From: Bacteroidales bacterium
GTDB lineage: Bacteria > Bacteroidota > Bacteroidia > Bacteroidales > F082
DNA length: 64,000 nt
Direction of reading: 5' to 3'
Assembly (NCBI GenBank): GCA_028704385.1
Contig: JAQVLA010000001.1
Coordinates: forward strand, 238,794-302,793
Shown here: one piece after another, positions 25,538 to 37,668 of the stretch
Numbering within the stretch: position 1 is the first letter of the stretch
Layout: each line of letters begins with the position of its first letter
The notes under the pieces: generated by a model
The model's database searches: none
The model's input: only the letters and a program-made list of their open reading frames with translations
Told to the model about the DNA's origin: nothing
Position numbers and translations under genes: made by a program

Positions 25538-28141
25538 TTATCTCAAAATCGTTATCGCTCCCTGAAGGGTTTGCTTTACAGGGCCGTCAAAGCTCAAAAA
25601 CCAAACTTCGCATACATAGAAGTATGTCCCGTCAACACAATCCTTACCGCTTTGCTGGTCTTTGCCATCCCAGTTTATCAGTGGATCATTTGTTTCGAAA
25701 ACTGTATTGCCCCAGCGGTTGAACACAGTAAGCTTTATGCTTTCAACATTGGCTTTTGGATTGGAAGAAGGATAATTAACAGGTTGCCACAAATCGTTAT
25801 ACTGATCGGCATTGGGCGTGAAAACATTCGGCAACTCATACAAGGGACAGCTATCAAAATCAACACAGACGATATTGGAAGCTTCTGACAGATTGCCATT
25901 TATATCTCTTGCCTTCAGGTGATAACAGCCTGTAACCCAGTCTAATCCCTGATGTAGCCAGCTTGTATCCTGCTGATTTGTTACAGAGTCAATCAATTGA
26001 AATGCCTGATTAGCCTGTGGGGTGTAATAGATCAGGTAGCTTGCCACATCCATTTTGCAGCTATCTGCCCCCGGATAATGCCAGATCAAAGTGTTTTCTG
26101 CCGTTTCGCAGTTTGTCTCAACACGAAGTTCGGGTGGACATGGAGGTACATTATCAATTGGGACAGCGCATTTGATTGGCGAATAATTGATGACAGGATG
26201 AATGATTCCCGGACTGGAATATCCGCCATAGGAAACCACATAATAGCAATAACTATCCCCATTGTTCAGTGCGGTGTCAGCATAATTATTCCTATTTGTG
26301 AGTGCAATTCGTTTAAATTGAAGCTCTCCCGGCATTTGTCTGTATATGGCAAAGCTGTCGTTGAGCCAGGGTACAAGGGCAGTCCAGCGCAACAATAATG
26401 TTTCATCAGTCGGGTCAATCTGTAGATCAATCGGACTGGCATTAGGGCTGCTACCAATAAAGCCATTTTGATCATTCTCTAGGCTTACACGGTATTTGGG
26501 TTGTATGTCAAGCTGATTGATATTGATGCTGTTATCCTTAAAGAGTGTGTCGGATAAACCAAATCCGGTGAAAAGTGTTGTTGTTTCTCCTTCGTAATCG
26601 CGCAATAATTTATAGCGATAAGGTGGAGGGAACTGTATGCTGTCGATTTCGGTGGGCGGGCTCCATGCCAGTAAGACGTTTCCACTATTGAGGTTCAGGC
26701 TGTCGTTGCTGGCATGTGTAATCACCGGCAGGTCGCGTCTGAGGGCAGCACAGGCTTCGTTGCTGGCAAGGCTTTCTGATCCATCGGGATAGGTTGAAGT
26801 TATCAAATAACAATAATCAATTCCCGGCACAAGGCTGTTTCCATCATTGTCATCCCGATAATGTTGTAGATCCATCTCTGTATGTTCGGCAATCAATCGA
26901 TAGCCGGTATAGGCAGGAACGCCGGTTTCGCAGTATCCGGGTACAAATCCGGAGGAACCATTTCGCCTGTAAATCCGGTACGAAACAGCGTTTTCGCATG
27001 GCTTTGGATCCCAGTTAAGGTCGATGCCATTGCCAAGAGCCTCGGCGGTCAGATTTTCGATGGGTGGTGCAATCACGCGAATAAAAACTGTTTTAAAGCT
27101 GGTCAGGCTTACCTCCGGATGCACATCTCGGGCTTTGAACAAAACCTGATAGGGTGTTTTATTGATATGGTTGCAATTCACATCCCAGAAGAAACTTGTC
27201 GTAACTTCGGGCATGCCGGTTGCAGAATCCGGAATGATGACTGCAGGATTCTGCGCTTGTTCAAACGGGCCTCCGCTCGCTGTTAAACTCAATGCATTTC
27301 CGTCAGGATCAATGGCAGTTACGTCAAAAGTGAGCATATTTCCTGCGATAACACAGGTGTCATCCAGACTGATAATTTCGGGTGGATTATTGGCGCAGGC
27401 ACCAATCAGGATTTGCATATCCCGTATTACCGAGCCAACTTTGATGCCTGCCCGCCATTCTTCAACAATAAAAGCAACATTATACTCACCCTGCAAAACG
27501 GGATTTTCCCAATAGAGTTCGCCACTTACAGGGTTGATTGAAAAGCTGTTGCTGGCCTGTGGTTGCGTAAATCCGGGTATATCAAGGCCTTCTGCCCCTT
27601 TGCAATTTAGCAGCCTGAAACTTAAACTGTCGCCATCTGGATCGTATGCCGAAGGATTGTGAACATAAAGTTTTCCCACACAACCCTGATCAATAGGGGC
27701 ATTAAGCAGTCTTACCGAATTGTTGTTTCCTAAAAAAGGATTGATGATCAACTCGCTTTCCACATACATCGGCACATTCACAGAATTAGGGATATTGATC
27801 ACCCCAAAATTACGGTTGGGATCTTCCACGCTGATCGTAAATTTTCCGGCTGCTGAATAGGTGTGGTTCATCCGGTAAACATTCAGGGTATAATTGTTGG
27901 GCAACGCCACAAAGGTAATGCGTGGAATATCATCAATCGTATTATCACCCCATTTGATTGGAAGAAATGTCCTGTCGTCATCTGCCGGACTTGGGGTGTA
28001 GGTGTACATGGTGATGGTAAATTCATAGGTTAAACCCCCCAGCCATTTGTAGCTGATTTCGGCAGCTCTTTGATGTGTGGCCAAAACCTGGTTCAGCGAC
28101 AAAAGCATGAAAATGAAGAAGATGCCGATGTTTTTTTGCAT
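25538..28141 (-). CDS. large secreted protein with gliding-type (T9SS type B) C-terminal domain
   Basis: 867 residues from the ATG at 28141 (MQKNIGIFFIFMLLSL...), a clear signal peptide; the ORF start at 28177 adds 12 residues without a signal-like character. The N-terminal region after cleavage (HQRAAEISYKWLGGLTYEF) starts a cadherin/PKD-like module typical of these proteins; several fibronectin type III-like domains follow (VSYRIYRRNGSSG, PPYRYKLLRD, SFAIYRQMPG, VASYLIYYTPQ). The last ~95 residues (LPNVFTPNADQYNDLW, VFNRWGNTVFET, DGTYFYVCEV) form the CHU_C/type B T9SS sorting domain. It is probably surface-exposed and adhesive; it has no catalytic motif. Confidence 0.87.
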   Translation of the reverse strand: MQKNIGIFFIFMLLSLNQVLATHQRAAEISYKWLGGLTYEFTITMYTYTPSPADDDRTFLPIKWGDNTIDDIPRITFVALPNNYTLNVYRMNHTYSAAGKFTISVEDPNRNFGVINIPNSVNVPMYVESELIINPFLGNNNSVRLLNAPIDQGCVGKLYVHNPSAYDPDGDSLSFRLLNCKGAEGLDIPGFTQPQASNSFSINPVSGELYWENPVLQGEYNVAFIVEEWRAGIKVGSVIRDMQILIGACANNPPEIISLDDTCVIAGNMLTFDVTAIDPDGNALSLTASGGPFEQAQNPAVIIPDSATGMPEVTTSFFWDVNCNHINKTPYQVLFKARDVHPEVSLTSFKTVFIRVIAPPIENLTAEALGNGIDLNWDPKPCENAVSYRIYRRNGSSGFVPGYCETGVPAYTGYRLIAEHTEMDLQHYRDDNDGNSLVPGIDYCYLITSTYPDGSESLASNEACAALRRDLPVITHASNDSLNLNSGNVLLAWSPPTEIDSIQFPPPYRYKLLRDYEGETTTLFTGFGLSDTLFKDNSININQLDIQPKYRVSLENDQNGFIGSSPNASPIDLQIDPTDETLLLRWTALVPWLNDSFAIYRQMPGELQFKRIALTNRNNYADTALNNGDSYCYYVVSYGGYSSPGIIHPVINYSPIKCAVPIDNVPPCPPELRVETNCETAENTLIWHYPGADSCKMDVASYLIYYTPQANQAFQLIDSVTNQQDTSWLHQGLDWVTGCYHLKARDINGNLSEASNIVCVDFDSCPLYELPNVFTPNADQYNDLWQPVNYPSSNPKANVESIKLTVFNRWGNTVFETNDPLINWDGKDQQSGKDCVDGTYFYVCEVWFLSFDGPVKQTLQGAITILR

Positions 28142-28306
28142 GGACGAGTGGATAAAACTTTGATAATGCAATTGCAAATATACCGTTTGGAGTTGAGAAT
28201 ATCATGAAAATGCTACATTTTTATCAGGGTTTGAGGCTGCTTAATTGTCTTAAGAAAAATAGAAGCTTTGCATTTTTGCGCTGCTGAAATGATTAATTTT
28301 GTGACT

Positions 28307-30565
28307 ATGCAATCCAAACAGCAGTTTTTGCTCGAAACATACAGTCCGGAAGAACGTTCGGAGATTTTGCGACGATACCGCAACCTGATAGAGGTGTGGC
28401 ATACCCGCAAGGATACTACCGATCGTTGGATGGTTCGCAAGGCTTTTCGCCTGGCTGCTGATGCCCATAAGGATATGCGCCGGAAATCGGGCGAACCTTA
28501 TATTTATCACCCGTTGGAAGTGGCAACCATTGCAGCTGGTGAGATTGGGCTTGGCAGAACTTCCATCATCTGTGCACTTTTGCATGATGTAGTTGAAGAT
28601 ACGGAGTATAAGCTTTCTGATATTCAGGCCATGTTTGGCGAGCAGGTTGGCCGGATCATTGATGGCCTTACCAAGATTGATGATATGGTTGAGGGGACAG
28701 ATGTAGTGAGTATGCAGGCCGAGAACTTTCGTAAAGTATTGGTTACCCTTTCCTATGATGTGCGTGTTATTTTAGTTAAGCTTGCTGACCGGCTTCATAA
28801 TATGCGTACACTGGATGCCATGCCTGCCGTAAAACAATGGAAAATTGCATCTGAAACCTCCTATTTATTCGCTCCTTTGGCCTATCGGCTGGGATTGTAT
28901 GCCATAAAAAGTGAACTGGAAGATCTGGCACTTAAATATACCGAGCCCGGAGTGTATCAGGCGATAAGCCGAAAGATGGAGCACGCCAGAACACAACGGG
29001 AGCAGAATGTAGCAAATTTCATAGAGCCGGTTGAAGCCTCACTACTTAAGATGGGTATGAAATTCAGGATACAGTTGAGCGAGAAATCAGCCTCCTCGGT
29101 TTGGCAGCGGATGAAAGAAAAGGAGATCCCGTTCGGGGAAGTGTACGATACTTTTGTGGTTCGTTTTGTCGTGGACTGTCCGATTGAGCTGGAAAAAGTT
29201 GAGTGTTGGCGCGTATATGCCACAATTACAAGTTTTTACAGGCCTAACAATGATCGCTTACGGGATTGGATTTCGCTTCCCAAAGCCAATGGGTACGAGT
29301 CGTTGCATGCAACCGTAATGAGTAAAACAGGCAAATGGATCGAAGTCCAGATCAGGACTGAACGTATGGATGAAATAGCCGAAAAGGGGTATGCCGCCTA
29401 TTGGAAATATAAAGATTCGGATCATGCCGAAAGTGGCCTTGATGAATGGCTTACAAAGATCAGAGAGCTTATCACTACGGATGACAATTCGGCCCTGGAT
29501 TTTATCAACAACTTTAAGCTTAACCTTTTTTCGGACGAAATTTTTGTTTTTACACCCAAAGGCGAAATGATCTCCATGCCAAAGGGTTCAACAGCACTTG
29601 ATTTTGCCTATAATATACATACTCAACTCGGTAATCACTGCATTGGTGCTAATGTGAACCATAAACTGGTGCAACTGGATCACCCCCTCAAAACAGGAGA
29701 TCAGGTAGAGATTATCACTTCAAGGGTGCAGCAACCCCGCGAAGAGTGGTTTGACCTGGTGGTGACTGCAAGAGCAAAATCCAGAATCAAAGAAGGCATC
29801 AGAGAATATAGAAAACGCTACCGGGATGAAGGACGCAAAAAGCTTGAAAACTATCTGACGCAGCTTAAACTGGAACCTGTCAAAGCCAATATCAGCCGAA
29901 TCATTGAACACGAAGAACTTAGCGGATTGGTTGATCTGTATTACTACGCAGCCATTGATAAGATCAATTTTCAGCGTGTGAGAAATGTCTTTAAAGAAAA
30001 AAACAGTAGCGGGCTCATGCGTTATATCACCAACCCATTTAACAGATCAAAACCTGCTTCAGCATCAGATGATTCAGCTAATCCGACCGTAAATCCCAAC
30101 CAGTCGTTGATTAAGGATCAGAAAGGTGAGTTCAACTATACAGTCTCAAGGTGTTGCAATCCGATTCCGGGTGATGATGTGGTGGCCATAGTATTTCCAA
30201 ACGAACCCATGCACATTCATCGCGTAAATTGCCCAAAGGCAATCAATTTGATGTCGCAGTTTGGTAATAATATCGTTAAGGCTAAATGGAAACATAAGGA
30301 AGACATTGCATTTTTGGCGGGATTAAAGATCATTGGAATTGACAGTGTAGGTTTTCTGAACCGCCTCACCGAAGTAATATCCATGCAGCTTAATCTCAAT
30401 ATTCGGTCGCTACAACTCGAAAGCTCAAAGGGTGTTGTTGATGCCACCGTTACAGTTTATGTTCACAATGCGCAAAACCTTAAAGATCTGATTGATAAGT
30501 TGAAAAAGATCAAAGAAATAAAAAAAGTAACTCGTCTCGATCGCATACACGATTTAGAGCTTTGA
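28307..30565 (+). CDS. bifunctional (p)ppGpp synthetase/hydrolase, Rel/SpoT family
   Basis: 752 residues from the ATG at 28307; in-frame starts at 28268 and 28289 cannot be excluded. The HD hydrolase domain is active-looking (HDVVEDT at about 93-99). The synthetase domain has RDWISLPKANGYESLHA and EVQIRTERMDEIAEKGYAAYW. TGS (FVFTPKGEMISMPKGSTALDFAY), a conserved CC/zinc-finger-like stretch (VSRCCNPIPGDDV) and a C-terminal ACT domain follow. It makes and degrades the alarmone (p)ppGpp in response to starvation. No second Rel gene is in the window. Confidence 0.93.
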   Translation: MQSKQQFLLETYSPEERSEILRRYRNLIEVWHTRKDTTDRWMVRKAFRLAADAHKDMRRKSGEPYIYHPLEVATIAAGEIGLGRTSIICALLHDVVEDTEYKLSDIQAMFGEQVGRIIDGLTKIDDMVEGTDVVSMQAENFRKVLVTLSYDVRVILVKLADRLHNMRTLDAMPAVKQWKIASETSYLFAPLAYRLGLYAIKSELEDLALKYTEPGVYQAISRKMEHARTQREQNVANFIEPVEASLLKMGMKFRIQLSEKSASSVWQRMKEKEIPFGEVYDTFVVRFVVDCPIELEKVECWRVYATITSFYRPNNDRLRDWISLPKANGYESLHATVMSKTGKWIEVQIRTERMDEIAEKGYAAYWKYKDSDHAESGLDEWLTKIRELITTDDNSALDFINNFKLNLFSDEIFVFTPKGEMISMPKGSTALDFAYNIHTQLGNHCIGANVNHKLVQLDHPLKTGDQVEIITSRVQQPREEWFDLVVTARAKSRIKEGIREYRKRYRDEGRKKLENYLTQLKLEPVKANISRIIEHEELSGLVDLYYYAAIDKINFQRVRNVFKEKNSSGLMRYITNPFNRSKPASASDDSANPTVNPNQSLIKDQKGEFNYTVSRCCNPIPGDDVVAIVFPNEPMHIHRVNCPKAINLMSQFGNNIVKAKWKHKEDIAFLAGLKIIGIDSVGFLNRLTEVISMQLNLNIRSLQLESSKGVVDATVTVYVHNAQNLKDLIDKLKKIKEIKKVTRLDRIHDLEL

Positions 30566-30616
30566 ATGCTGACAATCAAGCGTATATTTCCTAATATTTT
30601 GTTTTTATTTAAATTC

Positions 30617-30630
30617 ATTCTAATTAGAAT
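30617..30630. promoter_or_regulatory. perfect 14-bp palindrome upstream of the Fur-family gene
   Basis: ATTCTAATTAGAAT is identical to its reverse complement and lies about 50 bases before the Fur-family ATG, in an AT-rich promoter region. AT-rich palindromes in this place are typical autoregulatory sites of Fur/PerR proteins. No consensus was tested. Confidence 0.45.
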
Positions 30631-30678
30631 TTTTTTTGTTGTATTTTTACGCTTTGATTCGGCTTACACAGTTTTCCT

Positions 30679-31146
30679 ATGATGATGAAAGAAAATATGA
30701 ACGAAACCTTTGAGACAGTAAAAAAGATTTTTACTGATTATCTGGAACAGCGCGGACATCGTAAGACTCCTGAACGTTATACCATACTCAAAGAGATATA
30801 TTCAACCGATGGTCATTTCGATATAGAAACGCTTTATATCAGAATGAAAAATAATAAATACAGGGTTAGCCGTGCAACATTATATAACACCATTGAATTG
30901 CTGTTGGATTGCAATCTGGTTACCAAACATCAGTTCGGCAATAATTGTGCACAGTTCGAACGGTCCTTCAAATTCAAACAGCACGATCATTTTGTAGATA
31001 TCGAAGATGGCACGGTGCTGGAGTATTGCGATCCCAGACTGCAGGAGATTCAAAAATCCGTGGAAGAACTTCTTGGTGTTGAAATCAGCCATCATTCACT
31101 TACTTTTTACGGTAAAATAAAGGATAAGGACAAGGTCAAAGAATAA
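30679..31146 (+). CDS. Fur-family metal-dependent transcriptional regulator, lacking CxxC zinc sites
   Basis: 155 residues. The winged helix is clear ([50 protein letters not shown]). In the dimerisation half, the metal-sensing HDH (FKQHDHF) and the later [10 protein letters not shown] are present. Normally CxxC follows HxH at the structural zinc site; here it reads VDIEDG, and the C-terminus (IKDKDKVKE) also lacks a CxxC. One Cys remains in EYCDPRL. It therefore probably keeps a regulatory metal site but not the structural zinc. Its regulon (iron, peroxide, zinc) cannot be decided; the palindrome upstream suggests autoregulation. Confidence 0.88.
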   Translation: MMMKENMNETFETVKKIFTDYLEQRGHRKTPERYTILKEIYSTDGHFDIETLYIRMKNNKYRVSRATLYNTIELLLDCNLVTKHQFGNNCAQFERSFKFKQHDHFVDIEDGTVLEYCDPRLQEIQKSVEELLGVEISHHSLTFYGKIKDKDKVKE

Positions 31147-31174
31147 ATTGTCTTTAAGAGGATTTTACTTGTAA

Positions 31175-32563
<1,389 letters not shown>

Positions 32564-32602
32564 AAAAAAAAAGGAGCATCAAAATCAGGTGCTCCTTTTT
32601 TG
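32564..32602. terminator. bidirectional intrinsic terminator
   Basis: GGAGCA / TGCTCC stem flanked by an A run (32564-32572) and a T run (32596-32601), between convergent purA and infB. Confidence 0.8.
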
Positions 32603-32621
32603 TGTAGGGGATCAAACTGTT

Positions 32622-35600
32622 TTATAATTTTCGCGATACTTCTTTTTCCTGATAACCTTCGATGATATCACCCACCTTAATGTCGTTGAAGTTTTCTACA
32701 TTCAATCCACATTCGTAACCCGCTGAAACTTCTTTCACATCATCTTTAAAGCGTTTGAGCGAACCAAGCATCCCGGTGTAGATTACAATGCCATCACGGA
32801 TGATACGAATTTTGGTATTACGTGTTATTTTACCATCGAGCACCATACAACCGGCAATCGTACCTACTTTGGTAATTTTGAATACTTCTCTGATTTCAAT
32901 ATTACAAGTAATAACTTCTTCAATTTCAGGCGAAAGCATACCTTCGATAGCTGCTTTTATTTCTTCAATGGCCTGGTAAATAATGGAATAAAGTCTGATG
33001 TCAATTTCTTCATTCTCAGCAAGTTTACGAGCTTGTAAGGTCGGACGTACCTGGAATCCAATCACGATGGCATTTGACGCTGATGCTAACATGATATCCG
33101 ATTCGCTGATTGCTCCAACGGATTTGTGAATAACATTCACCTGAACTTCTTCGGTCGATAGTTTCAACAGCGAGTCGGAAAGGGCTTCCACAGAACCATC
33201 CACATCAGCTTTAACGATCAGGTTCAGCTCTTTGAAATCGCCAATGGCAATACGACGGCCGATTTCGTCAAGTGTGATATGTTTTTGTGTACGTAATCCT
33301 TGTTCGCGTTGCAATTGCTGGCGTTTGAAAGCAATGTTTTTTGCTTCTCTTTCGTCATGCATTACATTAAATGTGTCGCCGGCTTGTGGAGCGCCGTTAA
33401 GTCCAAGCAGAAGCAACGGTGTGGCTGGGCCTGCCTCTTTGATGGCCTGATTACGCTCGTTGAACATGGCTTTTACTTTACCAAAGGTAGCTCCGGCCAA
33501 TACAATATCGCCTACCCGCATGGTGCCGTCCTGCACAAGGATTTTTGCCATATAACCACGTCCTTTATCCAAAGATGATTCAATAACTGTTCCTTTTGCA
33601 AGTTTCTTGGGATTGCCTTTCAGTTCGAGTATTTCGCTTTCGAGCAATACTTTTTCGAGTAGCTGATCAATTCCCAGACCTGATTTTGCAGAGATTTCCT
33701 GTGTCTGGAATTTACCTCCCCATTCTTCAACCAGCACATTCATATTAGCCAGCTGTTCGCGGAGGCGGTCAGGATTGGCTGTTGGTTTGTCAATTTTATT
33801 AAATGCAAACACAACTGGCACTCCGGCCGCCTGCGCATGGTTGATGGCTTCAATGGTTTGCGGCATCACACTGTCGTCAGAAGCAATCACAATGATAGCC
33901 ACATCAGTAATTTTTGCACCACGGGCACGCATTGCTGTAAAGGCTTCGTGACCCGGCGTGTCGAGGAAGGTTATCTTTTTGCCACTTTCTGTTGCAACTT
34001 CATAAGCTCCAATGTGTTGCGTAATTCCTCCAGCTTCACCTGCAACAACATTTGCTTTACGAATGAAGTCGAGCAGAAGTGTCTTACCATGATCCACATG
34101 GCCCATCACAGTAACAATGGGAGCTCTTTCGATAAGATCTTCCGGATTGTCCTCTTCTTCTGCTTCCATTAGGGCTTCCTGTACATCGGCACTTATGAAT
34201 TCTACCTTATAGCCAAATTCTTCTGCTACCAGTGCCAGCGTTTCGGCATCGAGCCTTTGGTTGATCGAAACAAACATGCCCAGACTCATACACGTTGAGA
34301 TGACTTGAGTAACAGGAACATTCATCATTGTCGCCAATTCGTTGGCCGTAACAAATTCTGTTACTTTCAGAATGCTTTTTTCCTGTTCTTGTTTGGCTAT
34401 CTCTTCGGCCAGGGTATGCGAAACCGACTCGCGTTTCTGACGACGGTGTTTCGAAGCTTTCGACTTGCCTGTAGGTGTAAGTCTGGCCAATGTTTCTTTG
34501 ATCTGACGTTGGATATCTTCGTCAGTAAGCTCTTGTTTTTCCTCTTTTCTTACCGGCTTGCCAGTTCTTTTCGACTGATCTTTGCCTTTCTGGGGAAAGG
34601 GTTTCTGCTGCTGTTGTGGCTGTTGTTGCTGACTGGTTTCAGCAGTATTGGTTTTAATTCTTCTGCGTTTCTTTTTCTTCTGGTTCGAAGATAGTTTTTC
34701 TTCAGAAGAAGAGGCCACCGGTTTGGGTTTCGGCTTGCGAATTTCTGGCAGTTCGATCTTATCAAGTATTTTGGGTCCTTCCAGCTTTCTGACCTCAGTT
34801 GGCATAAAGTTGGCAGGTTTTACTGATGCCGGAGCTTCCGGCTTTTCCAATGGCTTTTCAGTTTGTATTTTAGGTTCAGGAGTTACTTCTTTTGAAGTTT
34901 CTTTTTCCTTTTGATCTTCTGTCTTGGCTTTTATTCCTTTTGTCGGATCAGGTTTAGCTTCTTTGTTTCTACGTTCTTCAGCCTCCTTTTTCTTTTGTGC
35001 CTTGGATTTTCTGTCAGGCTTTGTGCGCATATTCATGCTTGATAAATCAATCTTCCCAAGCACTTTGAGCTTTCCGGCCTGTTCATCAGGAGCAGTTTCT
35101 AGTACATCTTCAGTTGAATCTGTTTCTTCAGCGATAGTTTCGGCAGGGGTATCAGTGTCAGCATGTTTTTCTTCAGGAGCCGCTGCTTGCTCTGTTTCAT
35201 ATTCTTTGCGTGGGGGTAGGTCTGTTGAAGCTATTTCAACGGGTGCTTCAGCCGTTTCTTCCTGCTTCTGAGTTGCTTCAGAAGTTTCAACGGGTAATGT
35301 ATCTTCTGCTTTGTCAGCTTTTGGTGGAGCTTCCTGAACAGTTTTTTCAGCTTTTGTTTCCTGAATGATTTTTTCAAAGTCAGCTATTTCCGGTTCAACC
35401 GTTTTTGCAGGAGCAGGAATTGGATCAGCTTCCTTTTTCGGACTATCCTTGGTGCCTGTTTTGGCAGTAATCTTTTCACTGAATCCTGCTGATACATTTT
35501 TGATTATCAGTTCTTCAGTGTCAATATCATCTTCATCATCATCGTCGTACTGTTCGCTCACAACCTCATCAGCAGTGATGGTTTTCCTACCCGACAATTC

Positions 35601-35813
35601 AATTCCCAGTTTTTTGGAAACCTCTTTCACCTGCTTTTCTGACTGGTACTCTTTCACAAGCAGGGCATACATTTCGGGGCTCAGTTTGGTGTTGGGGTTC
35701 GAGTCAATCTGGTGTCCCTTTTTCGAAAGGAACTCCACAATGGTCGAGGTACCCACGTTAAACTCCCTGGCTGCTTTGCTCAGTCGTACGGATGTTATGG
35801 AACCTTCGGACAT
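32622..35813 (-). CDS. infB: translation initiation factor IF-2
   Basis: 1063 residues from the ATG at 35813 ([11 protein letters not shown]); a TTG two codons earlier is possible but unlikely. The N-terminal IF2_N-like segment ([20 protein letters not shown]) is followed by a long, low-complexity, Glu/Lys/Pro-rich linker of about 400 residues with a Gln-rich tract, then another IF2_N module and the G domain ([37 protein letters not shown]). Domains II, III and C2 for fMet-tRNA binding follow. It brings initiator tRNA to the ribosome. It follows nusA by 52 bases in the conserved rimP-nusA-infB operon. Confidence 0.96.
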   Translation of the reverse strand: MSEGSITSVRLSKAAREFNVGTSTIVEFLSKKGHQIDSNPNTKLSPEMYALLVKEYQSEKQVKEVSKKLGIELSGRKTITADEVVSEQYDDDDEDDIDTEELIIKNVSAGFSEKITAKTGTKDSPKKEADPIPAPAKTVEPEIADFEKIIQETKAEKTVQEAPPKADKAEDTLPVETSEATQKQEETAEAPVEIASTDLPPRKEYETEQAAAPEEKHADTDTPAETIAEETDSTEDVLETAPDEQAGKLKVLGKIDLSSMNMRTKPDRKSKAQKKKEAEERRNKEAKPDPTKGIKAKTEDQKEKETSKEVTPEPKIQTEKPLEKPEAPASVKPANFMPTEVRKLEGPKILDKIELPEIRKPKPKPVASSSEEKLSSNQKKKKRRRIKTNTAETSQQQQPQQQQKPFPQKGKDQSKRTGKPVRKEEKQELTDEDIQRQIKETLARLTPTGKSKASKHRRQKRESVSHTLAEEIAKQEQEKSILKVTEFVTANELATMMNVPVTQVISTCMSLGMFVSINQRLDAETLALVAEEFGYKVEFISADVQEALMEAEEEDNPEDLIERAPIVTVMGHVDHGKTLLLDFIRKANVVAGEAGGITQHIGAYEVATESGKKITFLDTPGHEAFTAMRARGAKITDVAIIVIASDDSVMPQTIEAINHAQAAGVPVVFAFNKIDKPTANPDRLREQLANMNVLVEEWGGKFQTQEISAKSGLGIDQLLEKVLLESEILELKGNPKKLAKGTVIESSLDKGRGYMAKILVQDGTMRVGDIVLAGATFGKVKAMFNERNQAIKEAGPATPLLLLGLNGAPQAGDTFNVMHDEREAKNIAFKRQQLQREQGLRTQKHITLDEIGRRIAIGDFKELNLIVKADVDGSVEALSDSLLKLSTEEVQVNVIHKSVGAISESDIMLASASNAIVIGFQVRPTLQARKLAENEEIDIRLYSIIYQAIEEIKAAIEGMLSPEIEEVITCNIEIREVFKITKVGTIAGCMVLDGKITRNTKIRIIRDGIVIYTGMLGSLKRFKDDVKEVSAGYECGLNVENFNDIKVGDIIEGYQEKEVSRKL

Positions 35814-35865
35814 ATTCAAATTTCAGTTTTTGAATGATTTTTATGAATTTGCAAAAGTAGGTATT

Positions 35866-37101
35866 TTATTCGAACTCTGCTTTAAGTATGCGGATTACCT
35901 CCTGTACGGTTTCCATTTCGAGGTCGGCTCTGTTGGCAATTTCTTCGGCAGAGAGTGCCAGCACACTCTTGGCTGTGTCGCAGCCAATATTATGCAGCTG
36001 ATCAATTACCCACTGATCGATCTCGTCAGTAAATTCCTGAAGATCTACATCCTCCGAATCTACATCTGTATCGCGATATACATCTATCTCATATCCGGTA
36101 AGCCTGCCAGCCAGTTTGATGTTAAATCCGCCTTTGCCAATGGCCAGGCTTACCTGATCGGGTTTCATGAATACCTCGGCACGTTTGTGTTCCTCGTCCA
36201 GTTGGATGGAAGAGATTTTTGCGGGGCTGAGCGAACGACTGATAAAAAGCGTAGGATTGTTGGTATAGTTGATAACGTCGATGTTTTCGTTGCGTAGTTC
36301 CCTCACAATGCCGTGGATACGTGATCCTTTCATTCCCACACAGGCTCCTACCGGATCAATCCGGTCGTCGTAAGATTCCACAGCAATCTTGGCACGCTGA
36401 CCAGGCTCGCGAACAATTCGTCTGATCGTAATTAATCCGTCATAAACTTCAGGAACTTCTCCTTCGAAAAGCCGTTGAAGAAAGATTTCGGAGGTGCGCG
36501 AAAGGATAATATAAGGAGTGCCATTGCGCATCTCAACCTTTAAAACAACAGCACGCAAGGTATCACCTTTTTTGTAAAAATCTGTGGGGATCATCTCTGA
36601 TTTTGGCAGGATCAGCTCAATGCCTTCATCATCCAAAACCAGGATTTCGCGACGCCAGGCCTGATAGACTTCACCGGTGATGATTTCACCCACTTTTTCC
36701 TTGTATTTCTGATACACATTGTCTTTTTCGTATTCCAGAATCTTGGAAACCAGATTTTGTCGGATCGAAAGGATTTCGCGACGTCCAAAATCCTTGATTT
36801 TTATTGGTTCCGAAACCTCTTCTCCCACTTCGAAGTCGGGTTCGATTTTGATGGCTTCTGATAAGGCAATCTGCGAGGATGGGTCTTCAACATCTTCATC
36901 TTCAACTATTTCGCGGTTGTGCCAAATTTCAAGGTCGCCTTTGTCAATATTTACAATAACATCGAAATTGTCGTCAGAACCATATTTTTTTATCAACATC
37001 GAACGAAACACATCCTCCAGGATGCGCATCATCATTTCGCGGTCGATATTTTTAAATTCTTTAAATTCCGAAAAACTTTCTACCAGATTGATACTGTCCA
37101 T
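35866..37101 (-). CDS. nusA: transcription termination/antitermination factor NusA
   Basis: 411 residues. The N-terminal RNA polymerase-binding domain (residues ~1-130) is followed by S1 (IITGEVYQAWRREILVLD), then KH1 (DPVGACVGMKGSRIHGIVRELRNENIDVI) and KH2 (SLAIGKGGFNIKLAGRLTGYEIDVY). A single acidic C-terminal helical repeat follows. It binds RNA polymerase and modulates pausing, termination and antitermination. Translation starts 22 bases after the rimP stop. In enterobacteria NusA controls its own operon; a leader hairpin upstream of rimP might serve a similar purpose here. Confidence 0.95.
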   Translation of the reverse strand: MDSINLVESFSEFKEFKNIDREMMMRILEDVFRSMLIKKYGSDDNFDVIVNIDKGDLEIWHNREIVEDEDVEDPSSQIALSEAIKIEPDFEVGEEVSEPIKIKDFGRREILSIRQNLVSKILEYEKDNVYQKYKEKVGEIITGEVYQAWRREILVLDDEGIELILPKSEMIPTDFYKKGDTLRAVVLKVEMRNGTPYIILSRTSEIFLQRLFEGEVPEVYDGLITIRRIVREPGQRAKIAVESYDDRIDPVGACVGMKGSRIHGIVRELRNENIDVINYTNNPTLFISRSLSPAKISSIQLDEEHKRAEVFMKPDQVSLAIGKGGFNIKLAGRLTGYEIDVYRDTDVDSEDVDLQEFTDEIDQWVIDQLHNIGCDTAKSVLALSAEEIANRADLEMETVQEVIRILKAEFE

Positions 37102-37123
37102 GGTATTGTCTAAACGTTATAAA

Positions 37124-37594
37124 TTAGTTAAAATCAATTACTTCTTTTACTTCCTCAATTTCGCTGAAAGGAATGGTAAGGATTTCACCCTTTACCGTTT
37201 TTTTCAGTTTGTTGAGTTTTTTGATTGTTATTTCCTGAATCCGGATTTCAGTTTCATCGGCAGCCAGTAATTCGCCACTTAGGTTATCCATCTCCTCTGT
37301 TTTAAATTTTATTATTACTGATCGTCCGATGGCTTTTTTAAATTGTCGCAGCATTTTGATCGGCTGATCCAGTCCTGAAGATGAAACGCGTAATTCAAAG
37401 TCTTCCTCTTCACGATCAAAATGTTTTTCGATAAAACGACTCAGCTCTACGCAATGATCGATAGTAACGGCTGAGTCGGCATCAATAAACACCAAAATGA
37501 GGTTGTCGGGTTTGATTAAAACATCCACAACAAACCTGTCGGTGCCTTCGAGGCATTGTTCGGCAAGTGTAACGATATCCTGTTTTTGTATCAT
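37124..37594 (-). CDS. rimP: ribosome maturation factor RimP
   Basis: 156 residues from the ATG at 37594. It has the RimP pattern: VDVLIKPDNLILVFIDAD, the CVELSRFIEKHFDRE helix, VSSSGLDQPI, and the C-terminal SH3-like domain (SGELLAADETEIRI). It aids 30S subunit assembly. The frame is open to 37723, but that extension would cross the terminator-like hairpin and the -7 box at 37661-37668, and encodes nothing like a RimP N-terminus. First gene of rimP-nusA-infB. Confidence 0.92.
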   Translation of the reverse strand: MIQKQDIVTLAEQCLEGTDRFVVDVLIKPDNLILVFIDADSAVTIDHCVELSRFIEKHFDREEEDFELRVSSSGLDQPIKMLRQFKKAIGRSVIIKFKTEEMDNLSGELLAADETEIRIQEITIKKLNKLKKTVKGEILTIPFSEIEEVKEVIDFN

Positions 37595-37605
37595 TTTAAT
37601 TCTAT

Positions 37606-37630
37606 AAAAAGAGGGGACTTGCGCCCCCTC
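37606..37630 (-). terminator. terminator-like hairpin in the rimP leader
   Basis: On the minus strand: GAGGGG, an 8-base loop GCGCAAGT, CCCCTC, then a run of five T. It lies about 12 bases before the rimP ATG and about 30 bases after the -7 box at 37661. The position fits an attenuator or leader hairpin more than an end-of-operon terminator, because the only promoter-like element in front of it feeds rimP. Confidence 0.6.
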
Positions 37631-37660
37631 AAACTCTTTTTCTTTCCCGCAAAACCACTG

Positions 37661-37668
37661 CAAAAGTA
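37661..37668 (-). promoter_or_regulatory. -7 box for rimP-nusA-infB
   Basis: TACTTTTG on the minus strand, an exact TAnnTTTG match, 67 bases before the rimP ATG with the terminator-like hairpin in between. Confidence 0.55.

Noticed and set aside
35365-36297. 310-codon plus-strand ORF, Ser/Phe/Ile-rich
   Set aside because: Antisense to the acidic and lysine-rich linker of infB and the 3' end of nusA; low complexity mirrors the coding strand.
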